Assembly (NCBI RefSeq): GCF_037893185.1 | Contig: NZ_CP140772.1 | Location: forward strand, 2,170,001-2,234,000 | Length of the DNA stretch: 64,000 nucleotides | Direction of reading: 5' to 3' | From: Chitinophaga sp. 180180018-3 | GTDB lineage: Bacteria > Bacteroidota > Bacteroidia > Chitinophagales > Chitinophagaceae | Shown: positions 15,650 through 26,300 of the stretch, piece by piece | Position numbering within the stretch: the first letter of the stretch is position 1 | Layout: each line of letters begins with the position of its first letter | Notes under the pieces: model-generated | The model's database searches: none | Told to the model about the DNA's origin: nothing | Seen by the model: the letters and a program-made list of their open reading frames with translations, nothing else | Made by a program: the position numbers and the translations under genes

Positions 15650-17566
15650 ATGGCAAACGCGGACAAAACGGATAATAAGGATCTATTTGCTTCCTATACG
15701 GAGGACTCCATACGGTCGCTGGACTGGCGGGAGCATATCCGCCTCCGGCCTGGTATGTATATCGGTAAGCTTGGAGATGGATCGAGTATGGATGATGGTA
15801 TTTACATCCTGCTGAAGGAGGTCACGGATAACTGTATTGATGAGCATACCATGGGATTTGGTAAGCAGATCGATATTAAAGTAACTGAACATCATGTAAC
15901 TGTACGTGATTACGGCCGTGGTATTCCGCTGGGAAAGGTAGTGGATGTGGTGAGTAAGATCAACACGGGTGCGAAGTACGACAGCAAGGCTTTCCAGAAG
16001 TCCGTGGGGCTGAACGGGGTGGGTACCAAAGCAGTGAATGCGTTATCCAGTGCTTTCCGGGTACAGTCTGTTCGTGACGGCCGTATGAAAGCTGCTGAGT
16101 TTGAGCGGGGGGTATTGGTGAAGGAGCATAAAGAAACGGCTACTACTGAGCCGAATGGTACACTGGTGACTTTCACGCCGGATGATACCGTATTTAAAAA
16201 CTACCGCTTTATCCCGGAATTCCTGGAGAATCAGATCTGGAACTATTGTTTCCTGAATGCCGGTCTGACAGTGAATTTCAACGGGAAAAAATATTTGTCG
16301 AAGAATGGTTTGCTGGATCTTCTGCAACGTAAAACCAACGAGGAAGATCTTCGCTATCCTATTATACATCTAAAGGGAGAAGATATTGAAGTGGCTATCA
16401 CCCATGAAAGCCAGTATGGAGAAGAGTATTATTCGTTTGTAAATGGTCAGCATACTACGCAGGGAGGTACGCATCTGGCCGCTTTCCGCGAAGCATTTGT
16501 AAAAACTGTGCGTGATTTTTATAAGAAAGATTATGAAGCTACCGACATCAGGGCTTCTATCTGCGCGGCAGTGTCGATCAGGGTACAGGAGCCGGTGTTT
16601 GAATCACAAACTAAAACGAAGCTCGGTTCCCAGGTGGTCTATGAAGGCGGTCCTTCCGTGAAAAACTTTGTGCTGGAGTTTCTCTCCAAGCACCTCGACG
16701 ATTACCTGCACCGTAATCCGGCTATAGCAGATGCGTTGAAAAAGCGTATCGAACAGAGTGAGCGTGAACGTAAGGAGCTGGCAGGTATCAAGAAGCTGGC
16801 GAATGAAAGAGCTAAGAAAGCCAACCTGCACAACCGTAAACTTCGCGATTGCCGTCTGCATCTGAACGATGAGCTGGTCGGAAAAGATAAAGCTGAGCAG
16901 GAAGCCCGTCGCAAGGAATCTACTATATTCATTACTGAGGGAGACTCTGCCAGCGGATCTATCACCAAATCCCGCAACGTGGAAACCCAGGCGGTGTTCA
17001 GCTTACGCGGTAAGCCGCTGAATAGTTTTGGTCTTACTAAAAAGATTGTATACGAAAACGAAGAATTCAACCTGCTGCAACATGCCCTGAACATAGAAGA
17101 AGGTATGGATGGCCTCCGCTATCATAATATCGTTATCGCTACAGATGCTGATGTGGACGGTATGCACATCCGCCTGTTGCTGCTGACTTTCTTCCTGCAG
17201 TTCTTCCCGGATCTGGTAAAGAACGGACACGTATATATACTGGAAACACCGTTGTTCCGTGTACGGAATAAACAAACCACTATATATTGTTATACCGAAG
17301 AAGAAAAACAAAAGGCAGTTAGGAAACTGGGTAATAAGCCGGAAATCACCCGCTTTAAAGGGTTGGGAGAGATCTCTCCGGATGAATTTGGCCGTTTTAT
17401 CGGTGACGACATGCGCCGGGAGCCGATCATTCTGTCGAACGACATTCATATCCAGAAATTGCTGGAATACTATATGGGTAAAAACACCCAGACCCGCCAG
17501 GAGTTTATTATCAACAACCTGCGGTTAGAGAAAGACCTGGTTGAAGAAACAGAAACAGCAGAGTAA
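15650..17566 (+). CDS. parE: DNA topoisomerase IV subunit B
   Basis: ParE is the ATPase subunit of topoisomerase IV, which decatenates daughter chromosomes. The 638-residue protein has a GHKL ATPase domain (DNCIDEH near residue 60, [15 protein letters not shown]), a transducer domain, and a TOPRIM domain with EGDSASGS (about 430) and [10 protein letters not shown] (about 500). I call parE rather than gyrB because the partner A subunit lies 1.3 kb downstream in the same operon and because of the short TOPRIM-proximal region. Assignment against gyrB would need an alignment, but gene pairing supports topo IV. Confidence 0.92.
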   Translation: MANADKTDNKDLFASYTEDSIRSLDWREHIRLRPGMYIGKLGDGSSMDDGIYILLKEVTDNCIDEHTMGFGKQIDIKVTEHHVTVRDYGRGIPLGKVVDVVSKINTGAKYDSKAFQKSVGLNGVGTKAVNALSSAFRVQSVRDGRMKAAEFERGVLVKEHKETATTEPNGTLVTFTPDDTVFKNYRFIPEFLENQIWNYCFLNAGLTVNFNGKKYLSKNGLLDLLQRKTNEEDLRYPIIHLKGEDIEVAITHESQYGEEYYSFVNGQHTTQGGTHLAAFREAFVKTVRDFYKKDYEATDIRASICAAVSIRVQEPVFESQTKTKLGSQVVYEGGPSVKNFVLEFLSKHLDDYLHRNPAIADALKKRIEQSERERKELAGIKKLANERAKKANLHNRKLRDCRLHLNDELVGKDKAEQEARRKESTIFITEGDSASGSITKSRNVETQAVFSLRGKPLNSFGLTKKIVYENEEFNLLQHALNIEEGMDGLRYHNIVIATDADVDGMHIRLLLLTFFLQFFPDLVKNGHVYILETPLFRVRNKQTTIYCYTEEEKQKAVRKLGNKPEITRFKGLGEISPDEFGRFIGDDMRREPIILSNDIHIQKLLEYYMGKNTQTRQEFIINNLRLEKDLVEETETAE

Positions 17567-17569
17567 AAT

Positions 17570-18466
17570 ATGGGCTTAACACATATTGTTTTCGGAGAAG
17601 CGTCGGTGCCGGTACTGGCAGAGGCAATAGGAATGGAGGAGAAGATGACAGGGGATATCCTTTGTTTTGAAGATGACCTGTCGGTAGGGCCGCTTTTTAT
17701 ATTGGACACCAAAGAAGGCCGGGATAACCGCAAATTATTCTGGCAGCAACTGGCGGGTACAGCGCCTTTGCCGGTAGCCGCCAACGAAAATGAGATGGCG
17801 GATGCAGCAGCACCGCCGGTACAGGAAGCATTGGAAGAAGCCCCTGATGATGCAGACCGGTTCAAAGCGCTGAAAGCGCGGCTGAAGGAAGATGCGGAAC
17901 TGGAAATATGGATATGGGCCGGCCAGAATGCGCGGGACGTGTGTGGCTACTATTGGCTGGTAAGTCAGCTGTACGATTTCGCAGGACGTATACACATCAT
18001 TTACCTCAATAACCTGCCTTTTCTGAATGAAAAGGGAGCGGTTTTTTATCCTACCCATCTCCATCAGATTTTGCCTAAAGAATTCCTGAAAGCCAGGAAA
18101 CTGGCCCGGCCGATATCTCTGGCAGAGTATGAGCTGGATGGGGATGAATGGCATCGCCTGATGAATGAAAATGCCGGTATCCGTTTACTGGAAGGAGGGA
18201 AGAAAATCAAAGGGGAGCCAACGCTGTTTTATGATAAGGAACTGTTGGTACAGAGCGGAAAAGAATTTGGGAAGGCCTGGAAAGTAGTGCAGCAGGTAAC
18301 CGGAAAACTGAAATATCCTGTGATGGACCAGTTCCTGGGCTGGAGGTTGAAAGAGCTGATTCGTGAAGGGAAACTGGAAAGCAGGGGCGAGTTGAAAACC
18401 ATTCGTGATTTTGAGGTGAAATTACCCGGAGAAAATACGGAAACTCCCACAAGCGAAAACGTATGA
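17570..18466 (+). CDS. DUF1835 domain protein
   Basis: The 298-residue cytoplasmic protein begins THIVFGEASVPVLAEAIG, then GDILCFEDDLSVGPL, the hallmark opening of DUF1835; a C-terminal DUF3658-like part follows (about 170-285). Function unknown. A low-complexity A/P/E-rich insert lies at about 65-90. It starts 3 bases after the parE stop, and its stop overlaps the next ATG (ATGA), so it is translationally coupled inside the topo IV operon. Nothing indicates a role in DNA topology beyond this location. Confidence 0.85.
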   Translation: MGLTHIVFGEASVPVLAEAIGMEEKMTGDILCFEDDLSVGPLFILDTKEGRDNRKLFWQQLAGTAPLPVAANENEMADAAAPPVQEALEEAPDDADRFKALKARLKEDAELEIWIWAGQNARDVCGYYWLVSQLYDFAGRIHIIYLNNLPFLNEKGAVFYPTHLHQILPKEFLKARKLARPISLAEYELDGDEWHRLMNENAGIRLLEGGKKIKGEPTLFYDKELLVQSGKEFGKAWKVVQQVTGKLKYPVMDQFLGWRLKELIREGKLESRGELKTIRDFEVKLPGENTETPTSENV

Positions 18467-18867
18467 TAAAAGTAACATCCCTGGAAATGATTGGCGCAGA
18501 TGACCGTGGCAGCGGCTATACCTGGGATTGCAGCCGCAGCGGTAATTTCCTGCTTTGCTACAGGAATGCCGGCAGCAGCAGCGGACAACACTACCATGAA
18601 GGCATCAGCGCTAATAAAAACCCCGAAATACTCTATCTGTTTACCGGTAAAGTGGCCATCCACTGGTGTCCCCTGGGAGGAAACAACATTGAAGTGGTGG
18701 AAGTACCGGCGCCTGCAAGGATCGAAATCCCGGTCAACGTCTGGCATCAGATGATTGCCATCACCGATTGCTGCTTTATAGAACTGAATTCACTGGAAGA
18801 TGTGCAGCGCGACAGCGTGCGCATCTGGAGGGAGGAGTTCGAGAAAATGATTAATGTAAAATCGTAA
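18463..18867 (+). CDS. Small cupin-fold protein
   Basis: The 134-residue protein has a cupin-like layout: GQHYHEG (about residues 42-48) as first metal-binding motif, a beta-strand GKVAIHWCPLGG, and a second motif around PVNVWHQM (about 92-99). Only part of the usual His/Glu metal set is obvious. The start overlaps the DUF1835 stop (ATGA) and parC follows after 10 bases, so it is co-expressed with topo IV. Substrate unknown. Confidence 0.75.
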   Translation: MIKVTSLEMIGADDRGSGYTWDCSRSGNFLLCYRNAGSSSGQHYHEGISANKNPEILYLFTGKVAIHWCPLGGNNIEVVEVPAPARIEIPVNVWHQMIAITDCCFIELNSLEDVQRDSVRIWREEFEKMINVKS

Positions 18868-18877
18868 GTCACTATAC

Positions 18878-21421
18878 ATGGACATGGAAAATAAAACATC
18901 AGACGAGTCTCTGCATAATGTCATCCACGTTGGAGGTATGTATGAGAGCTGGTTCCTGGATTACGCTTCCTACGTAATCCTGGAGCGGGCGGTACCCAGC
19001 GTGGAAGATGGGCTGAAGCCGGTACAGCGTCGTATTCTGCACGCCATGAAAGAAATGGACGATGGCCGCTTTAATAAGGTGGCTAACGTTATCGGGCAAA
19101 CGATGCAGTATCATCCGCACGGTGATGCTTCCATTAGCGATGCCATTGTAAACATCGGACAGAAAGACCTGCTCATCGATACACAGGGTAACTGGGGAGA
19201 TGTGAGAACCGGTGATGATGCTGCTGCTGCCAGGTACATCGAGGCACGCCTTTCCAAATTTGCATTGGACGTAGCTTTCAATCCGAAAACTACTACCTGG
19301 CAACTTAGCTACGACGGCCGTAAAAATGAGCCGGTGGCATTACCCATGAAGTTCCCGCTGTTACTGGCACAGGGTGCAGAAGGTATTGCTGTGGGGCTTT
19401 CTACCAAGATATTACCACATAACTTCTGCGAACTGATAGACGCTTCCATTAAATACCTCAGAGGCCGCAAATTTGAACTGTTCCCGGATTTTACTACCGG
19501 CGGTATGGTAGACGTGGCCAACTATAATGATGGTAAACGCGGTGGTAAGGTAAGGGTAAGGGCACACATCGAAGAGAAAGATAAGAAAACGCTGCTGGTA
19601 AAAGATGTACCATATGGTATCACTACCACACAGCTGATGGAAAGCATCGTTAAAGCAAACGACAGCGGAAAAATAAAGATCAGGAAAGTGGTAGATAATA
19701 CTGCTGCAGAGGTTGAAATTGAAGTACAACTGGCGCCTGGTATTTCTCCCGATATCACTATTGATGCACTATACGCATTTACTGATTGCGAAATTTCCAT
19801 TTCTCCGAATGCCTGCGTGATCATTGAAGATAAACCACATTTCCTCACTGCATCTGAACTGCTGAGAGCATCTGTTGATTATACCAAAGACCTGCTGAAG
19901 CAGGAGCTGGAAATAAAACTGGCAGAGTTACAGGAGAAGTTACACTATACTTCACTGGAGAAGATCTTCTTCGAGAAAGGTATTTATAAGGAGCTGGAGC
20001 AGAAGCATAAAGACTGGGAAACGGTGCTGACAGCGATCGATAAAGGATTTACGCCGTATAAGAAACAATTCAAACGGGAGATCACCCGTGAGGATATCGT
20101 TAAACTAACGGAGAAGCCTGTACGCCGTATTTACCGGTTAGATATCAATGAACTGAATGAGCAGATCAAAGGTATAGAAGGGGATATCAGGAATGTGAAG
20201 AATAACCTCGCTAACCTGGTCGACTATACGGTGGAATATTACGAAGGCCTGATGAAGAAGTACGGGAAAGGCCGCGAACGTAAAACCATCATTAAAACTT
20301 TCGACACCATCCAGGTGGCGCAGGTGGCGATCGCCAATACAAAGATCTATGTAAACCGCGCCGATGGCTTCATTGGTACTTCATTGAAGAAAGATGAATT
20401 TGTGGCAGATTGCTCCGACCTCGACAATATCATCGTTTTCCGCAGAGATGGTAAAATGCTGGTGACCAAAGTAGCCGATAAAACCTTTGTTGGTAAAGAC
20501 ATCATTCACGTGGATGTTTTCCGCAAGAATGATGAACGTACCACCTATAACATGATTTATGTAGAAGGTAAGACCGGTGTAAGTTATGCGAAGCGTTTCA
20601 ACGTTACCGGTGTTACCCGCGATAAAGAATATGACCTGGCACATAAGGGAGAGAAGAACTCCAAAGTACATTACTTCTCCGCCAATCCTAATGGGGAAGC
20701 AGAAGTGGTGACTATTAAGCTGAGTCCCAACTGCAACGCGCGCAATAAGGAGTTCGATATGTTCTTCGAAACGATCGCTATCAAAGGTCGTGCATCCATG
20801 GGGAATATGGTGACGAAATATCCGATCCGCAGTGTGAAATTCAAAGAGAAAGGAGTATCCACACTGGCAGGACAAAAGATCTGGTACGATACTGAAACCG
20901 GCCGCCTGAATACGGAAGAGCGTGGTGTATACATCGGTGCATTTGAAGGCGAGGATAAGATATTTGTCGCGTTCAAGAATGGTACCTATGAGCTCACCAA
21001 TTACGACCTTACCAACCGTTATGAGTCGGGAGATGTGGTATACATTGAGAAGTTCAACTCCCAGAAGATAGTAACAGCTATTTACTTTGATGCGGACAAG
21101 AAGCAATTCAACGTGAAGCGTTTCCGGATAGAAACACAAACGTTGAATAATAAGTTTACGTTCATCAAAGAAGGCGCAAATAATTACCTGGAGCTGGTGA
21201 CCACACATACACAGCCGGTGATATTGCTAAAAACGGGCAAGAAGCGTAGTCCGGAAGAATCTGAAGTGGACCTCTCCGAATTCGCAGAAGTGACGGGCTG
21301 GAAAGCAGTAGGTACGCGGATTGCAGGGGATGACCTCATCAGTGCTGAATTACTGTCTGAGGATGAAGACCCGGATCCTAACGAAGAAGGCCAGGCTGGT
21401 ACGCAGGGAGAATTGTTTTAA
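18878..21421 (+). CDS. parC: DNA topoisomerase IV subunit A
   Basis: ParC carries the DNA cleavage site of topoisomerase IV. The 847-residue protein opens with the typical breakage domain (SYVILERAVPSVEDGLKPVQ), and the catalytic tyrosine is Y120 in AAARYIEARL. A long coiled-coil region (about 330-450) is followed by a beta-pinwheel C-terminal domain whose blades are less regular than those of GyrA. The tail is acidic (SEDEDPDPNEEGQ). No GyrA-box is evident by eye, in keeping with ParC. It is the last gene of the parE-DUF1835-cupin-parC unit and is followed by an intrinsic terminator. Confidence 0.93.
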   Translation: MDMENKTSDESLHNVIHVGGMYESWFLDYASYVILERAVPSVEDGLKPVQRRILHAMKEMDDGRFNKVANVIGQTMQYHPHGDASISDAIVNIGQKDLLIDTQGNWGDVRTGDDAAAARYIEARLSKFALDVAFNPKTTTWQLSYDGRKNEPVALPMKFPLLLAQGAEGIAVGLSTKILPHNFCELIDASIKYLRGRKFELFPDFTTGGMVDVANYNDGKRGGKVRVRAHIEEKDKKTLLVKDVPYGITTTQLMESIVKANDSGKIKIRKVVDNTAAEVEIEVQLAPGISPDITIDALYAFTDCEISISPNACVIIEDKPHFLTASELLRASVDYTKDLLKQELEIKLAELQEKLHYTSLEKIFFEKGIYKELEQKHKDWETVLTAIDKGFTPYKKQFKREITREDIVKLTEKPVRRIYRLDINELNEQIKGIEGDIRNVKNNLANLVDYTVEYYEGLMKKYGKGRERKTIIKTFDTIQVAQVAIANTKIYVNRADGFIGTSLKKDEFVADCSDLDNIIVFRRDGKMLVTKVADKTFVGKDIIHVDVFRKNDERTTYNMIYVEGKTGVSYAKRFNVTGVTRDKEYDLAHKGEKNSKVHYFSANPNGEAEVVTIKLSPNCNARNKEFDMFFETIAIKGRASMGNMVTKYPIRSVKFKEKGVSTLAGQKIWYDTETGRLNTEERGVYIGAFEGEDKIFVAFKNGTYELTNYDLTNRYESGDVVYIEKFNSQKIVTAIYFDADKKQFNVKRFRIETQTLNNKFTFIKEGANNYLELVTTHTQPVILLKTGKKRSPEESEVDLSEFAEVTGWKAVGTRIAGDDLISAELLSEDEDPDPNEEGQAGTQGELF

Positions 21422-21442
21422 AGAACGAAGAAAATAATACGG

Positions 21443-21474
21443 AAGCCGTCTCAATAACTGGGACGGCTTTTTTA
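21443..21474 (+). terminator. Intrinsic terminator of the topo IV operon
   Basis: Stem AAGCCGTC (21443-21450) pairs with GACGGCTT (from 21462), followed by a T-run. It lies 22 bases after the parC stop. Confidence 0.9.
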
Positions 21475-21556
21475 TTAATTCTTCCCTTAACAATTAAATA
21501 AAACACTATCTTAATACGGATGTTTAATTTGCACCGTCCATATTTTTATTGCTGGA

Positions 21557-22147
21557 ATGAAATACGAAGATCTCGCCGAAGCCGAATTATTACAACTGAT
21601 AGCTGCCGATAATGGCGTTGCGTATGAAGTGTTATATAACCGGTATTGGCAACCGCTTTTTCTTTTTGCATATAAGCGCCTTAAAAATAAGGACGAGTCG
21701 AAGGATGCCGTCCAGGACGTGTTTATCAATCTATGGAAACGCCGGCATACACTGGAGTTGACGGCTTCGTTGCGTAATTATCTTTTCACTGCCGTGAGAT
21801 ATGAATTGCTAAAACGGATCGCACAATCGAGGAATGTGGCGATGGGAGAGGAAATAGAGGATACATTGCCTGCCGGACAGGATACTATGGACCTGCTGAA
21901 TGAAAAAGCATTGCAGCTGGCACTGGCCAACGCTGTAGCACACCTCCCCGCTAAAATGAAAGAAATATACCTGATGAGCAGGCATCAACATAAAACTGTT
22001 GCTGTCATTGCCCGGGAGCTCGTTCTATCGGAGCAAACCGTAAAAAACCAATTAACCAAAGCCCTGCTTCGTCTGCGTCAGCACCTGAAAGAAGCCACCG
22101 TTATCCCCATGCTGCTCCCCTGTGCTTTTTATTTCCTTAACATTTAG
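21557..22147 (+). CDS. ECF RNA polymerase sigma factor (FecI-like)
   Basis: The 196-residue protein has sigma region 2 (YNRYWQPLFLFAYKRLKNKD, then AVQDVFINLWKRR) and region 4 helix-turn-helix (LPAKMKEIYLMSRHQHKTV, then LVLSEQTVKNQLTKALLRLR). It belongs to the large Bacteroidota group of FecI-like sigma factors that control SusC/SusD loci. The adjacent FecR gene and a SusC with an STN domain complete the three-part trans-envelope signalling set: receptor occupancy relieves FecR and activates this sigma. Confidence 0.93.
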   Translation: MKYEDLAEAELLQLIAADNGVAYEVLYNRYWQPLFLFAYKRLKNKDESKDAVQDVFINLWKRRHTLELTASLRNYLFTAVRYELLKRIAQSRNVAMGEEIEDTLPAGQDTMDLLNEKALQLALANAVAHLPAKMKEIYLMSRHQHKTVAVIARELVLSEQTVKNQLTKALLRLRQHLKEATVIPMLLPCAFYFLNI

Positions 22148-22198
22148 TTAACAAATAAAAATGGTACCAGCAGCCGGATTTTATTGCTTCACTATAGC

Positions 22199-23266
22199 AT
22201 GAGTACATCCGAATTCAGGAAAATAGTTGAACGTTATCTGGAAGGTACTGCCAGTGTCGTAGATCAGGCCATGATTGAAGCATGGCTGGCAGCTACGGAA
22301 GATAATCCCGTGGATCTTGCCGGGGAGGAACTGCAGCAGGTGCGTGCTGAAATGTTGCAGCACCTGAGAGCGCATAATGGACATGAATGGAGCCCAGAAG
22401 CCTATGCCGACCGGCAGCCGGAGCCATCAATGGATATAATTGTACAGGAAGATGAGAAGAACCTGAAGCCATCTGTTCGCCGTCTTACGGTGTGGTTTCA
22501 GCGGGTGGCTGCTGTGCTTATTATAGTGCTGGCGGGTGTTTCCGGTGTTTATTACTGGCGCCTGACCAATAAAAAAAATGCGCCTGTTGCTCTTGCAACG
22601 CAGGCTCCGGTAAATCAATACCGGGTACGTGTACCCGTTACCCGCGCGATCAGAAAGATCATGCTGCCCGACAGCACGCTGGTGATACTGAACCGGGCCA
22701 GTAGCCTGCATTATAACATGCCGTTTGATACAAACAGCCGCGAGGTATTTCTCGATGGAGGTGAAGCTTTCTTTGAAGTAACACGTAACTCCGGAAACCC
22801 GTTTAAAGTGCACGCCGGTAAAACCACCACTACAGTACTAGGCACCGCGTTTAATGTGCGGTTGTACGATAGTGCCGCCAGTGTAAGCATAGCCGTGAAA
22901 TCGGGTAAGGTAAAGGTTTCCGCCGGAATACAGGCAGCTGATAGCAGTGTTATTCTGCAAAGGGAGCAGGGAGTAGCCATAAACACAGCAGAAAATAGCG
23001 TTCACACTTTTTCACAATCAGCCAGGGTCACTACTGCATGGTGGGATGAAGTACTGGTGTTCCATCAACAGTCAATGGAGGATGTTGTAGCAATACTGGA
23101 AAACCATTTCCGGGTAAAGATATATATGAAAACGCCGTCGCCGCAACGCTATCAGGTATCCGGCGATTTTTCGGGCAGCCGTAAACTAACCGACATTCTC
23201 GATGCAATATGTCTGGTGCATCGTCTTTCTTACAAAAAAAAGAACAATGAATATTTCATCTATTAA
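22199..23266 (+). CDS. FecR-family anti-sigma factor
   Basis: The 355-residue protein has a cytoplasmic anti-sigma part (EFRKIVERYLEGTASVVDQA to about 85), one membrane helix (VAAVLIIVLAGVSGVYYW, about 98-116) and a periplasmic FecR domain (RKIMLPDSTLVILNRASSLH, VFLDGGEAFFEVTRNSGNPF, KTTTTVLGTAFNVRLYDS). A C-terminal STN-like contact region (QSMEDVVAILENHFRVKIYM) is the part expected to touch the receptor. A TTG at 22184 would add five residues; I use the ATG at 22199. It is the second gene of the sigma-FecR-SusC-SusD unit. Confidence 0.92.
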   Translation: MSTSEFRKIVERYLEGTASVVDQAMIEAWLAATEDNPVDLAGEELQQVRAEMLQHLRAHNGHEWSPEAYADRQPEPSMDIIVQEDEKNLKPSVRRLTVWFQRVAAVLIIVLAGVSGVYYWRLTNKKNAPVALATQAPVNQYRVRVPVTRAIRKIMLPDSTLVILNRASSLHYNMPFDTNSREVFLDGGEAFFEVTRNSGNPFKVHAGKTTTTVLGTAFNVRLYDSAASVSIAVKSGKVKVSAGIQAADSSVILQREQGVAINTAENSVHTFSQSARVTTAWWDEVLVFHQQSMEDVVAILENHFRVKIYMKTPSPQRYQVSGDFSGSRKLTDILDAICLVHRLSYKKKNNEYFIY

Positions 23267-23280
23267 CTGATAATAAAAAA

Positions 23281-23304
23281 CCGGTTATGCGCTAACATAA
23301 CCGG
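23281..23304 (+). terminator. Hairpin between fecR-like and susC-like genes
   Basis: CCGGTTATG (23281-23289) pairs perfectly with CATAACCGG (23296-23304). There is an A-run before it but no T-run after it. It may weaken read-through from the sigma/anti-sigma genes into susC/susD, letting the pairs be expressed at different levels. Confidence 0.6.
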
Positions 23305-23393
23305 CTGATGGTTGTGCTGACAGATCCTTCCGTAACGCTAATTACCGGATGTGGCAGCGTGTTTTTAATACATTCTAAAAACAGTTCAAAATT

Positions 23394-26300
23394 ATGAAAA
23401 ATGTAGCAAGGAATTCTACAATCCGTTACCTTATGCGCCTAAGTTTGCTGACAACCTGCTGCGCCCTCGCAGGATTGTCGTTATGGGCCAAGAGCCTCGA
23501 AGGGCAAAACCTGAAAAGGAGTCTGACGCTGAAAACGACCGCTACGGATCTGAGCAGCGTGTTGAAGCAGATCGCCCGCCAGGCGCATCTGCGGTTGGTG
23601 TATGATGCCCGTGAAACCAATCAGCTTCGTCTGGATGCCCTGACAACCGATGGTATGCGGGCAGAAGACCTGCTCGATTCACTGCTGGCGCCAACGCCAC
23701 TGGCTTACCGGGAGGTAAATGATCTGCTGGTGATATATCGCAAAGATGAGCAGGAATTTGGCCTGAAAGGAAAGGTGGTCGACGCCGTTACAAAGGAACC
23801 TTTGCCCGGCGTAACGGTGTTCCTGAAAGGAACCAAACGTGGCATGGCCACCAATAACACCGGCGAGTTCAGCATTGCTTCCGTTAAACCCGGAGATATA
23901 TTGATCGTATCTTATGTTGGCTATACCACCAAAGAAATAGAGATAACCGGTAGCGGTTTCCTGACCATCGCGCTGCATGGCGGTAACGCCAATATCAAAG
24001 ATGTAGTGGTAGTAGGATACGGTACGCAAAAGAAAGTAAACCTGACCGGTGCTGTAAGTCAGATAGACGCCGGTGTGATTGAAAGCAGGCCAATTGCCAA
24101 CCTCGGGCAGGCCCTGCAGGGCGCTATTCCGAATCTGAATGTCAACTTCGGGGATGGCCGGCCGGGAGGTAATGCTACACTTAATATACGCGGTTTTACC
24201 TCCATTTCAGGCGGCGCTCCCTTAGTGCTGATTGACGGTATCCCTGGCGATATCAATACGGTGAACCCCAGAGATATTGAATCCGTGTCAGTACTCAAGG
24301 ATGCATCTTCTGCAGCCATCTATGGCGCACGTGGCGCATTTGGCGTTATACTGCTCACCACTAAAAGAGGTAAGGCAGGTAAAATGCAGATCAGCTATGG
24401 CACTAATATCGGTCGCGCCGATCAGACCACCAGCACCAACTTTATTACCAATGGCTACGATGCGGCCATGCTGAACGATGAGGCGTTCAAAATTACGCTT
24501 GGCAAAACCTATACCGGCTATACAGATGAAGATTACGCTGAACTCCTGAAACGAAAAACAGATCCTTCTTTACCTTCTGTGGTAGTACAGAACCGCAAAG
24601 GCAAGGATATGTATATCTACTACGGTAATACCGACTGGTGGCATACCATGTTCCGCGATGTGATGCCCTCCAATGAACACAGCATCAATATCAATGGAGG
24701 TACCGATAAAGTAAACTATATGGTATCCGGAAGATATTATCAGAAGAAAGGCATGATGCGGATCTCCCAGGATGTCTATAATTCCTACAATCTCCGCGCT
24801 AAAATAGAGGCTCAGGTGAAACCCTGGTTTACATTGACAAACAACACTCAGTTTAACGCTAACGACTATACGTATCCGGGCAGTGGCCCTAATAGCAACT
24901 TTGTGTCGGTAAGCGTGCATGCACTGCCTTCCTATGTGCCGGTTAACCCCGATGGTACGGCTACTTACCGTACAGAGCTGAATAACTATACTATCGGCGA
25001 TGGTATTTATGCGGATCTCTTGCATGGTAAGAGCAAAGGGGGATATAAACAATATGAGCTGATCAATACCGTGGGGGCGCTGTTTAAAGTAACATCAGAC
25101 TTTAATATCAATGCCAACTATACGTTCTCGCTGATGAACCGCAATAGTTTTCACCGGCAAACAGCTGCGCCCTGGTCCATCTTCCCGGGTGTTATCAGCT
25201 ATGTGTTCAACGATGACCTCTGGCAGCAGGACGATAGCCGCATGGCGCATGTAGTCAATGTATTCGGTACCTATAGCCACCGTTTCGGCAAACATGCCAT
25301 TGATCTGACTGCGGGTGTTAACCAGGAGTTACAGCGTTATAAGATGTTGTATTCAGAGCGTACTGATCTGTTGTCGGAAGACCTGAACGAAGTGGCCCTG
25401 GGTACTGGTGATGCTTCTGTAAACAGTAATAACCAGGAACTGGCCCTGTTTGGCGTTTTTGGTCGTGCAGCCTATAGTTATGCAGATAAATACCTGGTAG
25501 AATTCAACGGTCGCTACGATGGCTCTTCCAGATTCCCATCCCACAGGCGCTTTGGCTTTTTCCCCTCTGTATCCGCAGGGTGGCGCATGAGTGAAGAACC
25601 ATTCTTTTCCCCCGCGAAAAATGTGGTGAATGATATCAAATGGAGAGCGTCTTACGGCGCATTGGGTAACCAGGATGTGCGTAATAACTACTATCCTTAC
25701 ATACCTATTATGGGTATGGGCACCAACAGTTATGTGACCAACGGGAAACGGACACAATATGTTACCCTGCCCACACCGATTTCGCCCAGTCTTACCTGGG
25801 AGAAAGTGAACTCCACCAACTTCGGTGTGGATATGAGTTTCCTGCGCAGCCGGCTGAATTTTACTTTCGATTGGTACGTGCGTAATACCAAAGACATGCT
25901 CACCAAAGGGATGACCTTACCAGGTGTTTTCGGTGCAAAAGAGCCACAGCAAAATGCAGCAGATCTCCGCTCAAAGGGCTGGGAAGTAAACCTGGAATGG
26001 CGTGCATCCGCTGTGGTAGCCAGTAAGCCATTCAATTACAGCGTTGGTTTTAACGTGGGTGATTTCAAAGCTGAGATCACCAAGTTTGATAACCCCAATA
26101 AAATCCTTAGCGACTATTACCCCGGAAAACGCCTGGGCGATATCTGGGGTTATAGCGTCGATGGATATTTCCAGTCAGACAAAGAAGCGGCCGATTGGAA
26201 AGTGGATCAGACGCAGGTGGGCAATAACATCTTCTCCGCGCCCGGCGAATGGGGCAAGCTGAGAGCCGGTGACCTGAAGTTCAAAGATCTGAATGGGGAT

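Noticed and set aside
20381..21208. 275-codon minus-strand frame within parC
   Set aside because: Antisense to the ParC C-terminal domain; no start context or domain.
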